64,000 nt of DNA from Actinoplanes sp. N902-109 (GTDB lineage Bacteria > Actinomycetota > Actinomycetes > Mycobacteriales > Micromonosporaceae). The notes under the pieces were generated by a model, which did no database searches, was not told the DNA's origin, and saw only the letters and a list, made by a program, of their open reading frames with translations. Each line of letters opens with the position of its first letter. Within the stretch, counting starts at the first letter, position 1. Shown piece after piece: positions 16,791-25,155 of this stretch. The stretch covers positions 7,317,501 to 7,381,500 of the forward strand of contig NC_021191.1 of NCBI RefSeq assembly GCF_000389965.1. The letters run 5' to 3'. The position numbers and the translations under genes were made by a program.

Positions 16791-18209
16791 GGGGCCGAGG
16801 ACTCGCGCCGTGGCGAGCGACTCCGCGAAGGTGGCGGGTTCCAGGTCGAGGCCGGCCGGCAACCAGCTCAACGGGCCACTGCCGGGCTGATCATTTCCCG
16901 TCATGGCGGTGAGGATGCCGGCTGGGTCGAGGCCTGCCGCACCGAGGGCGCGCACCTCGCGGATGTTGACAGCGGGCGGCAGCGGGCCGTTGCCGAGGTC
17001 GGTGCCGTAGCGGACCTGTCCCCCGTACGAGAGGAAGGCTCGCAGGTTGCCGATGGCCGTGCCCCTTTCCGGGGTGTCGCGGCCCCACCCGTGGATGTCG
17101 AGGGTGCTGATCCAGGTCATCCGGGCGGCGCAGGCGCGTACCAGGCCGGGGTCGAGCCGCTCGGTCCACGGGGTGTGCGCGAGCAGGTCGACTTCGGCGT
17201 CGCAGGCGGCCGCAACCGTGCCCGGGCCCTCGGCGTGGACGACGACCGGCAGGCCGAGGTCGTGGGCCGCGGTCACGACGGCGGCCAGGGTGGCCGGTGC
17301 GAGGAGCGGGCCACCGGCGTGCGCGGTGACCTTGATCAGGGTGGCTCCGGCGGCGTGCGCCTCGGCGACCGCGACGGCGGCTTCGGCGGGGGAACGTAGC
17401 TCGCGGCAGCTGCCCGCGGGCGCCCAGGGACGATCGCTGGGATAGCCGCCTGGCGCGATCAGAAACGGTCCGGCGTAGCGCAGGGCGACGGCGCCTCGGG
17501 CGGCTTGCGCGGCGACGTACCCGGGTGGGCCGCCCAGGTCCCACGCCGCCGCGATGCCGCCCGCGCGCAGGGTGGGCAGGTCGATCAGGGCAGAGTGCAC
17601 GTGGGCGTCGGTCAGCCCGGGCAGCACCGTGCCCGGAACGCGCAGCCGCTCGGCCCCGGCCGGAATGTCGTCCACAGCAACCACAGTCGCCACGGGAACG
17701 CCCGGAACGGAAACGCCCGGAACGGAAACGCCGGCCCCGGAAACGATCGGAACGGGAACGCCCGGAACAGGAACGCCAGCACCGGAAACGGTCGGAACGG
17801 GAACAGCCGCCGCAGCAACGCCAGCCACGGAAGCGTCCGCTGCGGAAACGCCACCTGGGGAAACGCTCGGAACGGAAACGCCGGGCGAGGTCAGGTCGGC
17901 CACGGAACCATCGGCTGCGGAAACGCCAGGTGAGGAAAGGCCGGCCGAGGAGGGCGCGGCTGCGGAAAGGTTGGCTGCGGAGAGGTGGGGTGCGGAGAGG
18001 CCGGGCGAGGAAAGACCAGGCACGGAGAGGTGGGGTGAGGACAGACCGCGAGAGGAAAGACCAGGCGAGGAAAGACCAGGCACGGAGAGGTGGGGTGAGG
18101 ACAGACCGCGAGAGGAGAGGCCGGGCGAGGAAAGACCGGGCGCGAAGACAGCGACGCCCGTGGTCAGCCGGCCGGCCCACCAGAGCTGGTCGGGAACGAC
18201 CCAGGTCAC
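16773..18209 (-). CDS. Amidohydrolase with a large pentapeptide-like repeat insertion
   Basis: 478 residues, GTG start overlapping the kynureninase stop (GTGA). Metal-dependent amidohydrolase features are GLTDAHVHSAL (HxH), LIKVTAHAGG, VVVHAEGPG, LLAHTPW and VRYGTDLGNG with the catalytic-type aspartate, most like imidazolonepropionase-type enzymes. Between the opening strands (WWAGRLTTGVAVF) and TVVAVDDIPAG about 150 residues of five-residue repeats (GLSSP, HLSVP, GVSVP, GVPVP) are inserted where family members have a short hairpin. All core motifs lie outside the insertion. Substrate unknown; co-transcription with kynureninase suggests an amide or lactam from amino acid metabolism. Confidence 0.8.
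   Translation of the reverse strand: MTWVVPDQLWWAGRLTTGVAVFAPGLSSPGLSSRGLSSPHLSVPGLSSPGLSSRGLSSPHLSVPGLSSPGLSAPHLSAANLSAAAPSSAGLSSPGVSAADGSVADLTSPGVSVPSVSPGGVSAADASVAGVAAAAVPVPTVSGAGVPVPGVPVPIVSGAGVSVPGVSVPGVPVATVVAVDDIPAGAERLRVPGTVLPGLTDAHVHSALIDLPTLRAGGIAAAWDLGGPPGYVAAQAARGAVALRYAGPFLIAPGGYPSDRPWAPAGSCRELRSPAEAAVAVAEAHAAGATLIKVTAHAGGPLLAPATLAAVVTAAHDLGLPVVVHAEGPGTVAAACDAEVDLLAHTPWTERLDPGLVRACAARMTWISTLDIHGWGRDTPERGTAIGNLRAFLSYGGQVRYGTDLGNGPLPPAVNIREVRALGAAGLDPAGILTAMTGNDQPGSGPLSWLPAGLDLEPATFAESLATARVLGPEVRPR
17688..18137. repeat. 15-bp coding minisatellite, about 30 units
   Basis: The amidohydrolase insertion is built of 15-bp units, in frame on the minus strand. The last 120 bp contain a nearly exact 60-bp duplication (18001-18060 against 18061-18120, three differences), a sign of recent expansion. 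Units further from that end are more diverged. Confidence 0.9.
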
Positions 18210-19429
18210 GCGCGGGACTCCAGCAGGTCGCGCAGCACGGCCAGCCCGTCGTGCACCTCGGCGAAGCTGGTGCTCAGCGGGGACGGGCCGATCCGCAACC
18301 CGTCCGGGCGGCGGTAGTCCGGGATGACGCCGCGCTTCCACAGCGGTTCGAGCAGCTTCTCGAAGCCAGGCCGGGTGAGCGTCACGTGCCCGCCGCGCCG
18401 GGCCGGGTCGCGCGGGCCCGACACGGTGACCCCGTGCGGCGCGAGCCAGGCGTCGGCAAGTTCCAGCACGTAATCGGTGAGCAGCAACGATTTCCGGCGT
18501 ACGGCGGCGATGCCGGCCGACTCCAGCAGGTCGAGGTTGGCGTCCAGCGGCACCATGGCGAGGATCGGTGGGGTGCCGCTGACGAACGCGCGGATGCCCG
18601 GCGCCGCCTCGTAACCGGGGCCCATCTCGAACGAGGCACGGTGACCCATCCAGCCCTGGATCGGTTGCCGCAGCTCGGGTTGCAGGGCCTTGCGGACGTA
18701 CCCGAAAGCCGGCGCCCCCGGCCCGCCGTTGAGGTATTTGTACGTGCAGCCCACCGCGAGGTCGACAGCCCACGTGTCCAGGTGCAGCTCCACCGAGCCG
18801 ACCGAGTGCGACAGGTCCCACAGGGTCAGCGCACCGGCGGCGTGGGCGATGCGGTTGATCGCCGCCGCGTCGGCGAGCCAGCCCGACCGGTAGGCGACGT
18901 GGCTGAACAGCACCAGCGCCGTGTCCTCGTCGACGGCGTCGGCAACCTGCTCGGGGGTGATTCCCGCGGCCGGGTCGGTGCTGATCCAGGCCAGCCGGAG
19001 CCCGCGTTCGGCGGCGATGCCCTCGAGCACGTAGCGGTCGGTCGGGAAGTTGTCGGTGTCCAGCAGGATCGTGCGGCGGCCGGGCCGGGCGTCGACGGCG
19101 GCCCGGGCGAGCTTGTAGAGCAGCACGGTGGTCGAGTCGGCCACCACGGTCTGGCCGGGGGCGGCGCCCAGGGCGACGGCGGCGAGCCGGTCGCCGAGCC
19201 GGCCGGGCCAGTCGAGCCACCCGTCGGTCCAGCCGCGGATCAGCCGGCCCGCCCACTGCTCGCGTACGAAGCTGTCGAGCAGGTCGGCGGTCGCCTTGAG
19301 CGGGCGGCCGAGCGAGTTGCCGTCGAGGTAGGAGATGACGTCGTTGTCCGCCGCGGTCAGGTAGCGGTCGCGCAGCGCCGCCAGCGGATCCGCGGCGTCG
19401 AGGGCCTGCGCCCGGCCAAGGAAGTTCAC
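18206..19429 (-). CDS. kynU: Kynureninase
   Basis: PLP-dependent hydrolase of 407 residues that converts kynurenine to anthranilate and alanine. YLDGNSLGRPL is the signature N-terminal motif, and CTYKYLNGGPG holds the PLP lysine (K231); TDNFPTDRYV and SHVAYRSG are also typical. The GTG start at 19429 overlaps the YchJ stop, so the ATG eight codons upstream is not preferred. No tryptophan dioxygenase or formamidase lies in the window, so the upstream steps must be elsewhere. Confidence 0.93.
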   Translation of the reverse strand: MNFLGRAQALDAADPLAALRDRYLTAADNDVISYLDGNSLGRPLKATADLLDSFVREQWAGRLIRGWTDGWLDWPGRLGDRLAAVALGAAPGQTVVADSTTVLLYKLARAAVDARPGRRTILLDTDNFPTDRYVLEGIAAERGLRLAWISTDPAAGITPEQVADAVDEDTALVLFSHVAYRSGWLADAAAINRIAHAAGALTLWDLSHSVGSVELHLDTWAVDLAVGCTYKYLNGGPGAPAFGYVRKALQPELRQPIQGWMGHRASFEMGPGYEAAPGIRAFVSGTPPILAMVPLDANLDLLESAGIAAVRRKSLLLTDYVLELADAWLAPHGVTVSGPRDPARRGGHVTLTRPGFEKLLEPLWKRGVIPDYRRPDGLRIGPSPLSTSFAEVHDGLAVLRDLLESRA

Positions 19430-19806
19430 AGCTGCGGCCCCCAATACACCCACCGGCCGTTGTGACGCACGAACCGGCTCCGTTCCCGCATGGTCCCGGG
19501 CTTACCGGAGTCACGGTAGTGGGCCTTGAACTCGACCGTGCCCTCGGCGTCGAACATCCCGCCACCGCTGCTGGCCAGCACGTCGAGCCCGGTCCAGCGG
19601 AGTGCCGGGTCCGGCTCGATGTCGGCGGGCCGGGTGTCGGGGTGCCAGGAGGCGAGCACGTAGTCGGTGTCGTCGCGGGCGAACGCCGAGTAGCGCGAGC
19701 GCATCAGGGCCTCGGCGGTGGCCGGTGGGCGGCCTTGGTGGGCGGGTCCGCAGCACTCGTCGTACGGCAGTCCGTAGCCGCACGGGCAGGGGGTTGGGAA
19801 CGGCAT
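19426..19806 (-). CDS. YchJ-family (UPF0225) SEC-C protein
   Basis: 126 residues. A metal-binding SEC-C-like motif lies at the N terminus (CPCGYGLPYDECCGPAH) and the NTF2-like YchJ domain follows (LMRSRYSAF, TVEFKAHYRD, RSRFVRHNGRWVYW). The function of the family is unknown. It sits four bases after the MerR stop and overlaps the kynureninase start by GTGA, so it is inside the operon. Confidence 0.88.
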   Translation of the reverse strand: MPFPTPCPCGYGLPYDECCGPAHQGRPPATAEALMRSRYSAFARDDTDYVLASWHPDTRPADIEPDPALRWTGLDVLASSGGGMFDAEGTVEFKAHYRDSGKPGTMRERSRFVRHNGRWVYWGPQL

Positions 19807-19810
19807 GCGT

Positions 19811-20185
19811 TCATTCTTCGGCAAGGGCTGCATCCACCGAACGGTAGTAACGGATCTTCTCGCGGATGTGGGCGCGTTGCAGGATGAGCTCGTCGATGCG
19901 CCGGGTGAGTTCGGCGTCGTGGTCCTCGAGCAGCTCGCGGCGCGCGGTCACGGTGGCCGGGTCCCGGCTGAGCTCGGCATAGCGGCGCATCTGCGCGATG
20001 GGCATGCCGGTGTCGCGCAGGCAGCGCAGGATGGTCAGCCAGGCGATGTCGTCGTCGGTGAAGACCCGGTGGCCACCGGCCGTGCGTCCGATGTCCTCCA
20101 GCAGGCCGATCTTCTCGTAGTAGCGCAGGGTGTCGATGCTGAAGCCGGTGCGGGTGGCCACGTCGGCGGGGGTGTAGGCGGGCAC
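19811..20185 (-). CDS. MerR-family transcriptional regulator
   Basis: 124 residues, GTG start. The winged helix is at the N terminus (TPADVATRTGFSIDTLRYYEKIGLL, positions 5-29) and a long dimerisation helix fills the rest. No metal-binding cysteines are present, so it is not a classical metal sensor; small-molecule or redox inputs are possible. It is four bases downstream of the MCP-like gene. It may control its own operon. Confidence 0.88.
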   Translation of the reverse strand: MPAYTPADVATRTGFSIDTLRYYEKIGLLEDIGRTAGGHRVFTDDDIAWLTILRCLRDTGMPIAQMRRYAELSRDPATVTARRELLEDHDAELTRRIDELILQRAHIREKIRYYRSVDAALAEE

Positions 20186-20189
20186 CCGT

Positions 20190-20651
20190 TCATTGTGCGC
20201 TCTGCTGGTCCACCACGATCCCGCTGATCACCTGCTGACAGCGGTCGAGTTCGGCGATCAGCCCCTGCATCTCCTCGATCGCGGCGACGGCGCTGCGGGT
20301 TCCCTCCCGGATGCCGCCGACCTGGCCGCCGATCTCGCTGGTGGCGGTCGCGGTCTCGTTGGCCAGGTCCTTGACCTCGCTGGCGACCACGGCGAAGCCG
20401 CGACCGGCCTCCCCGGCCCGGGCGGCCTCGATGGTGGCGTTGAGGGCCAGCAGGTTGGTCTGCTTGGCGATGGTCGCGATCAGCTCGACGACCTTGCCGA
20501 TCTCGGTGCTGCCGGCCTCCAGCTTCTGGATGACCGCGACTGCGGTCTCCGCGGCCCGCACCGCCGAGCGGGTGGCCGTGGCCATGTCGCTGCTGACGTC
20601 CGCGAGCCGGTACACCGAGTCCCGGTTGGCGGTCTCCCAAGAATCGGTCAT
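20190..20651 (-). CDS. Soluble methyl-accepting chemotaxis-like signalling domain
   Basis: 153 residues made only of the cytoplasmic MCP hairpin. The tip region is visible as TNLLALNATIEAARAGEAGR followed by GFAVVASEVKDLA. There is no sensor domain, transmembrane helix or HAMP. It leads the operon with MerR, YchJ, kynureninase and the amidohydrolase. No chemotaxis genes are nearby. It could form arrays with other receptors or be a decoy; it is too short to be a normal MCP. Confidence 0.82.
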   Translation of the reverse strand: MTDSWETANRDSVYRLADVSSDMATATRSAVRAAETAVAVIQKLEAGSTEIGKVVELIATIAKQTNLLALNATIEAARAGEAGRGFAVVASEVKDLANETATATSEIGGQVGGIREGTRSAVAAIEEMQGLIAELDRCQQVISGIVVDQQSAQ

Positions 20652-20710
20652 GGGAACACCATCACACCTGAAAAGGTCGGTCCGCGGGGGTTTCGTAAGG
20701 ACAGCAAACG

Positions 20711-20740
20711 CTGCAAGCGACGGTTCATTTCTTGCAGAAA
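20711..20740. promoter_or_regulatory. Candidate LacI-type operator in the divergent promoter
   Basis: CTGCAAG-N13-CTTGCAG (20711-20737) is a perfect inverted repeat, and TTTCTTGCAGAAA (20728-20740) is a second, overlapping palindrome. The site is 20-49 bp before the LacI start and 60-90 bp before the MCP start, so it could control both. CTTGCAG half-sites resemble, from memory, sites of actinobacterial MalR-like repressors. Confidence 0.55.
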
Positions 20741-20759
20741 GCTGACGTAGGATTCCGGC

Positions 20760-21746
20760 GTGACCAAACGTCTGGCCGAGGTGGCCAAGAAAGCGGGCGT
20801 CAGCGAGGCCACGGTGAGCCGGGTGCTCAACGGCCGCGCCGGCGTCTCCGAGGCGACCCGCACGTCCGTGCTGACCGCGCTCGACGTGCTGGGCTACGAG
20901 CGGCCGACCAAGCTGCGCGGCGAGCGCGGCCGGCTGGTCGGGCTGGTGCTGCCCGAGCTGCAGAACCCGATCTTCCCGGCGCTGGCCGAGGTGGTGACCG
21001 CCTCGCTGGCGCAACGCGGGTTCACCCCGGCGCTGTGCGCCCGCACGATCGGCGGCGTGCCCGAGCGCGACTACATCGAGATGCTGCTGGACCATCAGGT
21101 GTCCGGGGTGGTGTTCGCGGGCGGCTCGTACGCGCTGGCCGAGGCCGAGCACGGGCACTACCGGCAGCTGCTGAAGCGCCGGATGCCGGTGGTGATGGTC
21201 AACGGCGGGGTGGACGACCTGGGCTTCCCGCACATCTCCACCGACGACGCGGTTGCGGTCGAGCAGGCGTACGGGCACCTGCGCTCGCTGGGCCACGAGC
21301 GGATCGGCATGGTGCTGGGCCCGGCCGACCACGTGCCGTCGCGGCGCAAGCTAGCCGCGGCCGACGTCCCCGACGATTCCGTGGAGCGCACCAACTTCTC
21401 GATGGAGAGCGCCCGGCTGGCCGCGACCCGGCTGATCCAGCGCGGGGTGACCGGCCTGATCTGCGCCAGCGACGTGCTCGCGCTCGGCTCGATCCGGGCC
21501 GCCCGGCGCCTCGGTCTCGACGTGCCGGACGACATCTCGGTGGTGGGGTACGACGACAGCGCGCTGATGACGTGCACCGACCCGCCGCTGACCACGGTGC
21601 GCCAGCCGATCGAGCTGATGGGTCAGGCCGCGGTCGACGTCCTGGTCAACCAGATCGAGGGGGCGGCGGCCACCACCGACGAACTTCTTTTCGAGCCGGA
21701 GCTGGTCGTGCGCGGCTCCACCGGGCGCGCTCCACAGGGGGACTGA
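20760..21746 (+). CDS. LacI-family repressor of the glucan locus
   Basis: 328 residues. The HTH is at the N terminus (RLAEVAKKAGVSEATVSRVL) followed by the hinge and a periplasmic-binding-protein-like sensor domain (GLVLPELQNPIFPAL, ISVVGYDDSALMTCTDPPLT, TVRQP). GTG start with AGGA eight bases upstream. It precedes the ABC importer and glucanase genes and has its own terminator, so it likely represses those genes until an imported oligosaccharide binds. Ligand unknown; alpha-glucan oligosaccharides are inferred. Confidence 0.93.
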   Translation: MTKRLAEVAKKAGVSEATVSRVLNGRAGVSEATRTSVLTALDVLGYERPTKLRGERGRLVGLVLPELQNPIFPALAEVVTASLAQRGFTPALCARTIGGVPERDYIEMLLDHQVSGVVFAGGSYALAEAEHGHYRQLLKRRMPVVMVNGGVDDLGFPHISTDDAVAVEQAYGHLRSLGHERIGMVLGPADHVPSRRKLAAADVPDDSVERTNFSMESARLAATRLIQRGVTGLICASDVLALGSIRAARRLGLDVPDDISVVGYDDSALMTCTDPPLTTVRQPIELMGQAAVDVLVNQIEGAAATTDELLFEPELVVRGSTGRAPQGD

Positions 21747-21769
21747 CCAGCACATTCATCGACATCGAA

Positions 21770-21796
21770 GGGCGGGCCGGGTGGCCCGCCCTTTTC
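21770..21796 (+). terminator. Rho-independent terminator after the LacI gene
   Basis: GGGCGGGCC-GGGT-GGCCCGCCC gives a perfect 9-bp stem with a 4-base loop, followed by TTTTCT. It separates the regulator from the importer operon. Confidence 0.9.
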
Positions 21797-21806
21797 TGTG
21801 CTCCGA

Positions 21807-21865
21807 GTCGAGTTCTTTCGCGTTGTCGTCGAGTTCTTGCGGTCGCTGGTTCGACTTTGTATCGT
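21807..21865 (+). promoter_or_regulatory. Promoter and repeated operator of the importer operon
   Basis: The 14-bp direct repeat GTCGAGTTCTTKCG occurs at 21807-21820 and 21828-21841, 21 bp apart (two helical turns). The second copy contains TTCTTGCGG, close to TTCTTGCAG in the regulator's own promoter. TTGCGG (21837-21842) and TATCGT (21860-21865), 17 bp apart, make a plausible promoter overlapping the second copy, so binding there would block transcription. Confidence 0.5.
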
Positions 21866-21919
21866 CATCGCCACGAAACAAAGCAGGAGACCTGCGTCAC
21901 ATAGAAGGGGTGGATCCCC

Positions 21920-23278
21920 ATGTTCACAACCAGGCTGCGCAGCGCTCTCGGGCTGCTGCTCGTCGCCGGGGTCGCCATGTCGGCCGCGGCGTGCGGCGGG
22001 GACGACGACCGCACCGCCGGCAAGGACGGCAAGGTCACGCTGGTGATCAACGGGCTCCCGCCGGCCACCGAGCAGGCCCCCCACGATCGCTTCCTGGCCA
22101 ACGTGGCCGAGTTCGAGAAGCTCAACCCGACCATCGACATCGACGCCCGCGAGGGCAAGATGGACCCGCAGACGTTCCCCGCCAAGCTTGCCGGTGGCCA
22201 GCTGGAGGACGTCTTCTACGTCTACTTCACCGACCCGGCCAGCCTGATCGCCAAGCGCCAGGTCTCCGACATCAGCAAGTACCTCAAGGACTATCCGGTC
22301 ACCGGGCAGCTCAAGCCCGAGGTGCTGCGGGTCTTCCAGGACGACAAGGGCAAGACGTACGGGTTGCCGTACAAGAACTACTCGATGGGTCTGCTCTACA
22401 ACCGCGACCTGTTCAAGAAGGCCGGGCTCGACCCGGACAGTCCGCCGAAGACGTGGGCCGACGTGCGCACCGCGGCGCAGAAGATCACCGCGCTGGGCAA
22501 CGGCACCGTCGGGTACGGCGACTACAGCAAGAACAACACCGGCGGCTGGCATTTCACGACCGAGCTGTACTCACTCGGTGGCGAGGTGGCCGTCAACCAG
22601 AACGGCACCTGGAAGGCCGCGTTCAACAGCCCCCAGGGCAAGCAGGTGCTGCAGCAACTCAAGGACATGCGCTGGACCGACAACTCGATGGGCCAGAAGC
22701 AGCTGCTGGAATGGGCCGACCTGCTGCAGCAGATGGGCTCGGGCAAGCTGGGCATGTACCTGGCCACCGCCGACAACATCCCGACGATCGTCAACCAGTA
22801 CAAGGGCAAGTACGAGACGTACGGCCTGGGCCCGATCCCGGACGGCAAGGGCACGCTCGGCGGCGGTGAGGGCTACATGTTCAAGGCCGGGCTGAGCCAG
22901 GAGAAGATCCAGGCCGGGCTCAAGTGGCTGACGTTCTGGTTCACCTCGGCCGACCGCTACGAGGCGGAGGACAAGTGGTCGAGCGAGACCAAGCAGCCGG
23001 TGGGCCTGCCCGAGCCGGCCATCTTCACCGGTGCGGCGGCGCAGACCCAGGCGGCAGCCGACAAGAAGTACGCCAACGTCCCGCAGGCCAACTACGCACC
23101 GTTCACCGCGAGCATGGGCAGCATCCCGGTCAAGCTGGAGCCGCCGAACGCCCAGCAGATCTACGCCACGCTCGACGTCGCGATGCAGAAGGTGCTCACC
23201 GACCGGAACGCCGATGTCGACAAGCTGCTGGCCGATGCTGAGACCCAGGTCAACCAGATCCTGAGCAGCGTCAAGTGA
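21920..23278 (+). CDS. ABC sugar-binding lipoprotein
   Basis: 452 residues of the MalE-like (cluster B) substrate-binding family. A lipoprotein signal ends in MSAAAC with the lipidated cysteine at C25. Typical landmarks are KVTLVINGL, FEKLNPTIDI, GLPYKNYSMGLLYNRDLFKKAG and GGGEGYMFKAGLSQE. It follows a strong AGAAGGGG ribosome site. It would capture glucan oligosaccharides released outside by the GH87 enzymes and hand them to the two permeases. No ATPase gene is in the operon, so a shared MsiK-like ATPase is expected elsewhere. Confidence 0.92.
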   Translation: MFTTRLRSALGLLLVAGVAMSAAACGGDDDRTAGKDGKVTLVINGLPPATEQAPHDRFLANVAEFEKLNPTIDIDAREGKMDPQTFPAKLAGGQLEDVFYVYFTDPASLIAKRQVSDISKYLKDYPVTGQLKPEVLRVFQDDKGKTYGLPYKNYSMGLLYNRDLFKKAGLDPDSPPKTWADVRTAAQKITALGNGTVGYGDYSKNNTGGWHFTTELYSLGGEVAVNQNGTWKAAFNSPQGKQVLQQLKDMRWTDNSMGQKQLLEWADLLQQMGSGKLGMYLATADNIPTIVNQYKGKYETYGLGPIPDGKGTLGGGEGYMFKAGLSQEKIQAGLKWLTFWFTSADRYEAEDKWSSETKQPVGLPEPAIFTGAAAQTQAAADKKYANVPQANYAPFTASMGSIPVKLEPPNAQQIYATLDVAMQKVLTDRNADVDKLLADAETQVNQILSSVK

Positions 23279-24174
23279 CTGTCCTCGCCGACAGCAAGGC
23301 CGGCCGCCTGCGACGCAGAATCGCCGAGAACGTTCTCGCCTATGCGTTCCTGACGGCCGGCCTGGCCTGTTTCGCGCTGTTCTCCTGGTACCCGCTGGTC
23401 AAGGGCGTGATCCTGAGCTTCCAGCAAGACAACTTCGTGACCCCGCCGTACTGGGTGGGGCTGGACAACTACCGGGCGCTGTTCGACGACCCGCTGTTCT
23501 GGACCGCCTGGAAGAACACGTTCTTCTTCACCGGGCTGGCGCTGGTGTTCGGCTACGTCCTGCCGTTCTTCATCGCCGTGCTGCTCAACGAGTTCCGCCA
23601 CTTCAGCGGGTACTTCCGGGTGCTGGTCTACCTGCCGGTGATGCTGCCGCCGATCGTGTCGGTGCTGCTGTGGCGCTACTTCTACGACCCCGGCAACGGG
23701 CTGTTCAACTCGATCCTGCGCAGCGTCGGCCTGCCCGAGTCGCAGTGGACGCAGTCGTCGCACACCGCGATGATCTCGCTGGTCCTGGTGTCGACCTGGG
23801 CCAACCTCGGCGGCGCCACGCTGATGTACCTGGCCGCCCTGCAGGGCATCCCGGGTGAGCTATACGAGGCGGCCGAGCTCGACGGCGCGGGCATCTGGCA
23901 GCGGCTGCGGCACGTCACGTTCCCGCAGATGCGGTTCATCATGCTGGTCCTGCTGCTGCTCCAGGTCATCGCGACCATGCAGGTCTTCATCGAGCCGTAC
24001 GCGCTGACCGGCACCTCCAACCCGGACACCATCACGGTGCTGGTGCTCGTCTACCGCTATGCGTTCACCGTCAACAACGACTTCGGCCTGGCCGCGGCGA
24101 TGAGCGTGCTGCTGTTCGCGGTGCTGGGCGCCGTCTCGGCGATCTACCTGCGGCTGACCCGGGAGAAGGCATGA
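23275..24174 (+). CDS. ABC sugar permease, MalF type
   Basis: 299 residues with six hydrophobic segments. The EAA loop that contacts the ATPase reads EAAELDGAGIWQRLRHVTFP. The GTG start overlaps the stop of the binding-protein gene (GTGA) and the ATG of the next permease overlaps its stop. Inner-membrane channel subunit for oligosaccharide import. Confidence 0.92.
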   Translation: MTVLADSKAGRLRRRIAENVLAYAFLTAGLACFALFSWYPLVKGVILSFQQDNFVTPPYWVGLDNYRALFDDPLFWTAWKNTFFFTGLALVFGYVLPFFIAVLLNEFRHFSGYFRVLVYLPVMLPPIVSVLLWRYFYDPGNGLFNSILRSVGLPESQWTQSSHTAMISLVLVSTWANLGGATLMYLAALQGIPGELYEAAELDGAGIWQRLRHVTFPQMRFIMLVLLLLQVIATMQVFIEPYALTGTSNPDTITVLVLVYRYAFTVNNDFGLAAAMSVLLFAVLGAVSAIYLRLTREKA

Positions 24175-25130
24175 CTCTGACAGCGCCGGCACAGGCTCCC
24201 GCGCAGCAGCCACCGGCGAAGCCCGCGCCGGTGCGCCGGAACAGGACCGGCGAGCCGGCCACCCGTACCCTCATCTCGGTCGTCGATCTCCGCCGGCACC
24301 GCCGGCTGTACTTCGCCGTGCTCGGCCTGACCCTCGTGGTCTTCACGCTGGTGTTCCTGTTCCCGCTGTACTGGATGATCACCAGCGCGCTCAAGACACC
24401 GGCGGAGTACGCCCGCAGCACGCCCACGCTGATCCCGCACAGCTGGCACCCCGGCACGTACGCCACGGCGTGGACCACCATGCAGATCGCCAAGTACTTC
24501 ACCAACACGGTGCTGTACGCGGCCGGCGGCTGGATCATCTCGCTGGTCGTGGACGTCGGCGTCGCCTACGCGCTGAGCAAGCTCAAGCCGGTCTTCGGCA
24601 AGGTGGTGCTCGGCGGCATGCTGACCAGCCTGATGCTGCCGCCGGCCGCCCTGCTGGTGCCCGCCTACAAGGCGGTGGCCGACGTCCCACTGGTGCACAT
24701 CAACCTGTTGAACACCCCGTGGGCGCTGTGGCTGCCGGCCGCGGCCAACGCCTTCAACGTGTACGTGCTCAAGCGCTTCTTCGACCAGATCCCCGACGAC
24801 CTGCTGGACGCGGCGGCCATCGACGGTGCCGGCAAGCTGCGCCAGCTGTGGTCGATCATCCTGCCCCTGTCCCGGCCGGTGCTCGGTGTCGTGTCCATCT
24901 TCATCATCGTCGCGCTGTGGAAGGACTTCCTCTGGCCGCTGCTGGTGCTGCAGGACCCGGACTCGCAGACGCTGAGCGTGGCGCTGAGCCGGCTGGCCAG
25001 CACCAGTCAGGTGCCGCCCACGGAGTTCATGGCCGGCCTGGCGATCGCCAGCCTGCCGATGATCGTGGTCTTCCTGATCTTCCAGCGCAGCATCATCGGC
25101 GGCCTCTCCGCCGGTTCCGTCAAGGGCTGA
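24171..25130 (+). CDS. ABC sugar permease, MalG type
   Basis: 319 residues, six predicted membrane segments after a basic, proline-rich N-terminal tail of about 40 residues. The EAA loop is DAAAIDGAGKLRQLWSIILP. It is coupled to the first permease by ATGA and followed 25 bp later by the alpha-glucosidase. Second half of the import channel. Confidence 0.92.
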   Translation: MTLTAPAQAPAQQPPAKPAPVRRNRTGEPATRTLISVVDLRRHRRLYFAVLGLTLVVFTLVFLFPLYWMITSALKTPAEYARSTPTLIPHSWHPGTYATAWTTMQIAKYFTNTVLYAAGGWIISLVVDVGVAYALSKLKPVFGKVVLGGMLTSLMLPPAALLVPAYKAVADVPLVHINLLNTPWALWLPAAANAFNVYVLKRFFDQIPDDLLDAAAIDGAGKLRQLWSIILPLSRPVLGVVSIFIIVALWKDFLWPLLVLQDPDSQTLSVALSRLASTSQVPPTEFMAGLAIASLPMIVVFLIFQRSIIGGLSAGSVKG

Positions 25131-25155
25131 CGCCTCCTACCGAAAGCAGGTCGCA

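Noticed and set aside
17505..17933. Plus-strand frame with NARNGN repeats
   Set aside because: It is the reverse reading of the amidohydrolase pentapeptide repeats, while the minus frame continues into a recognised enzyme.
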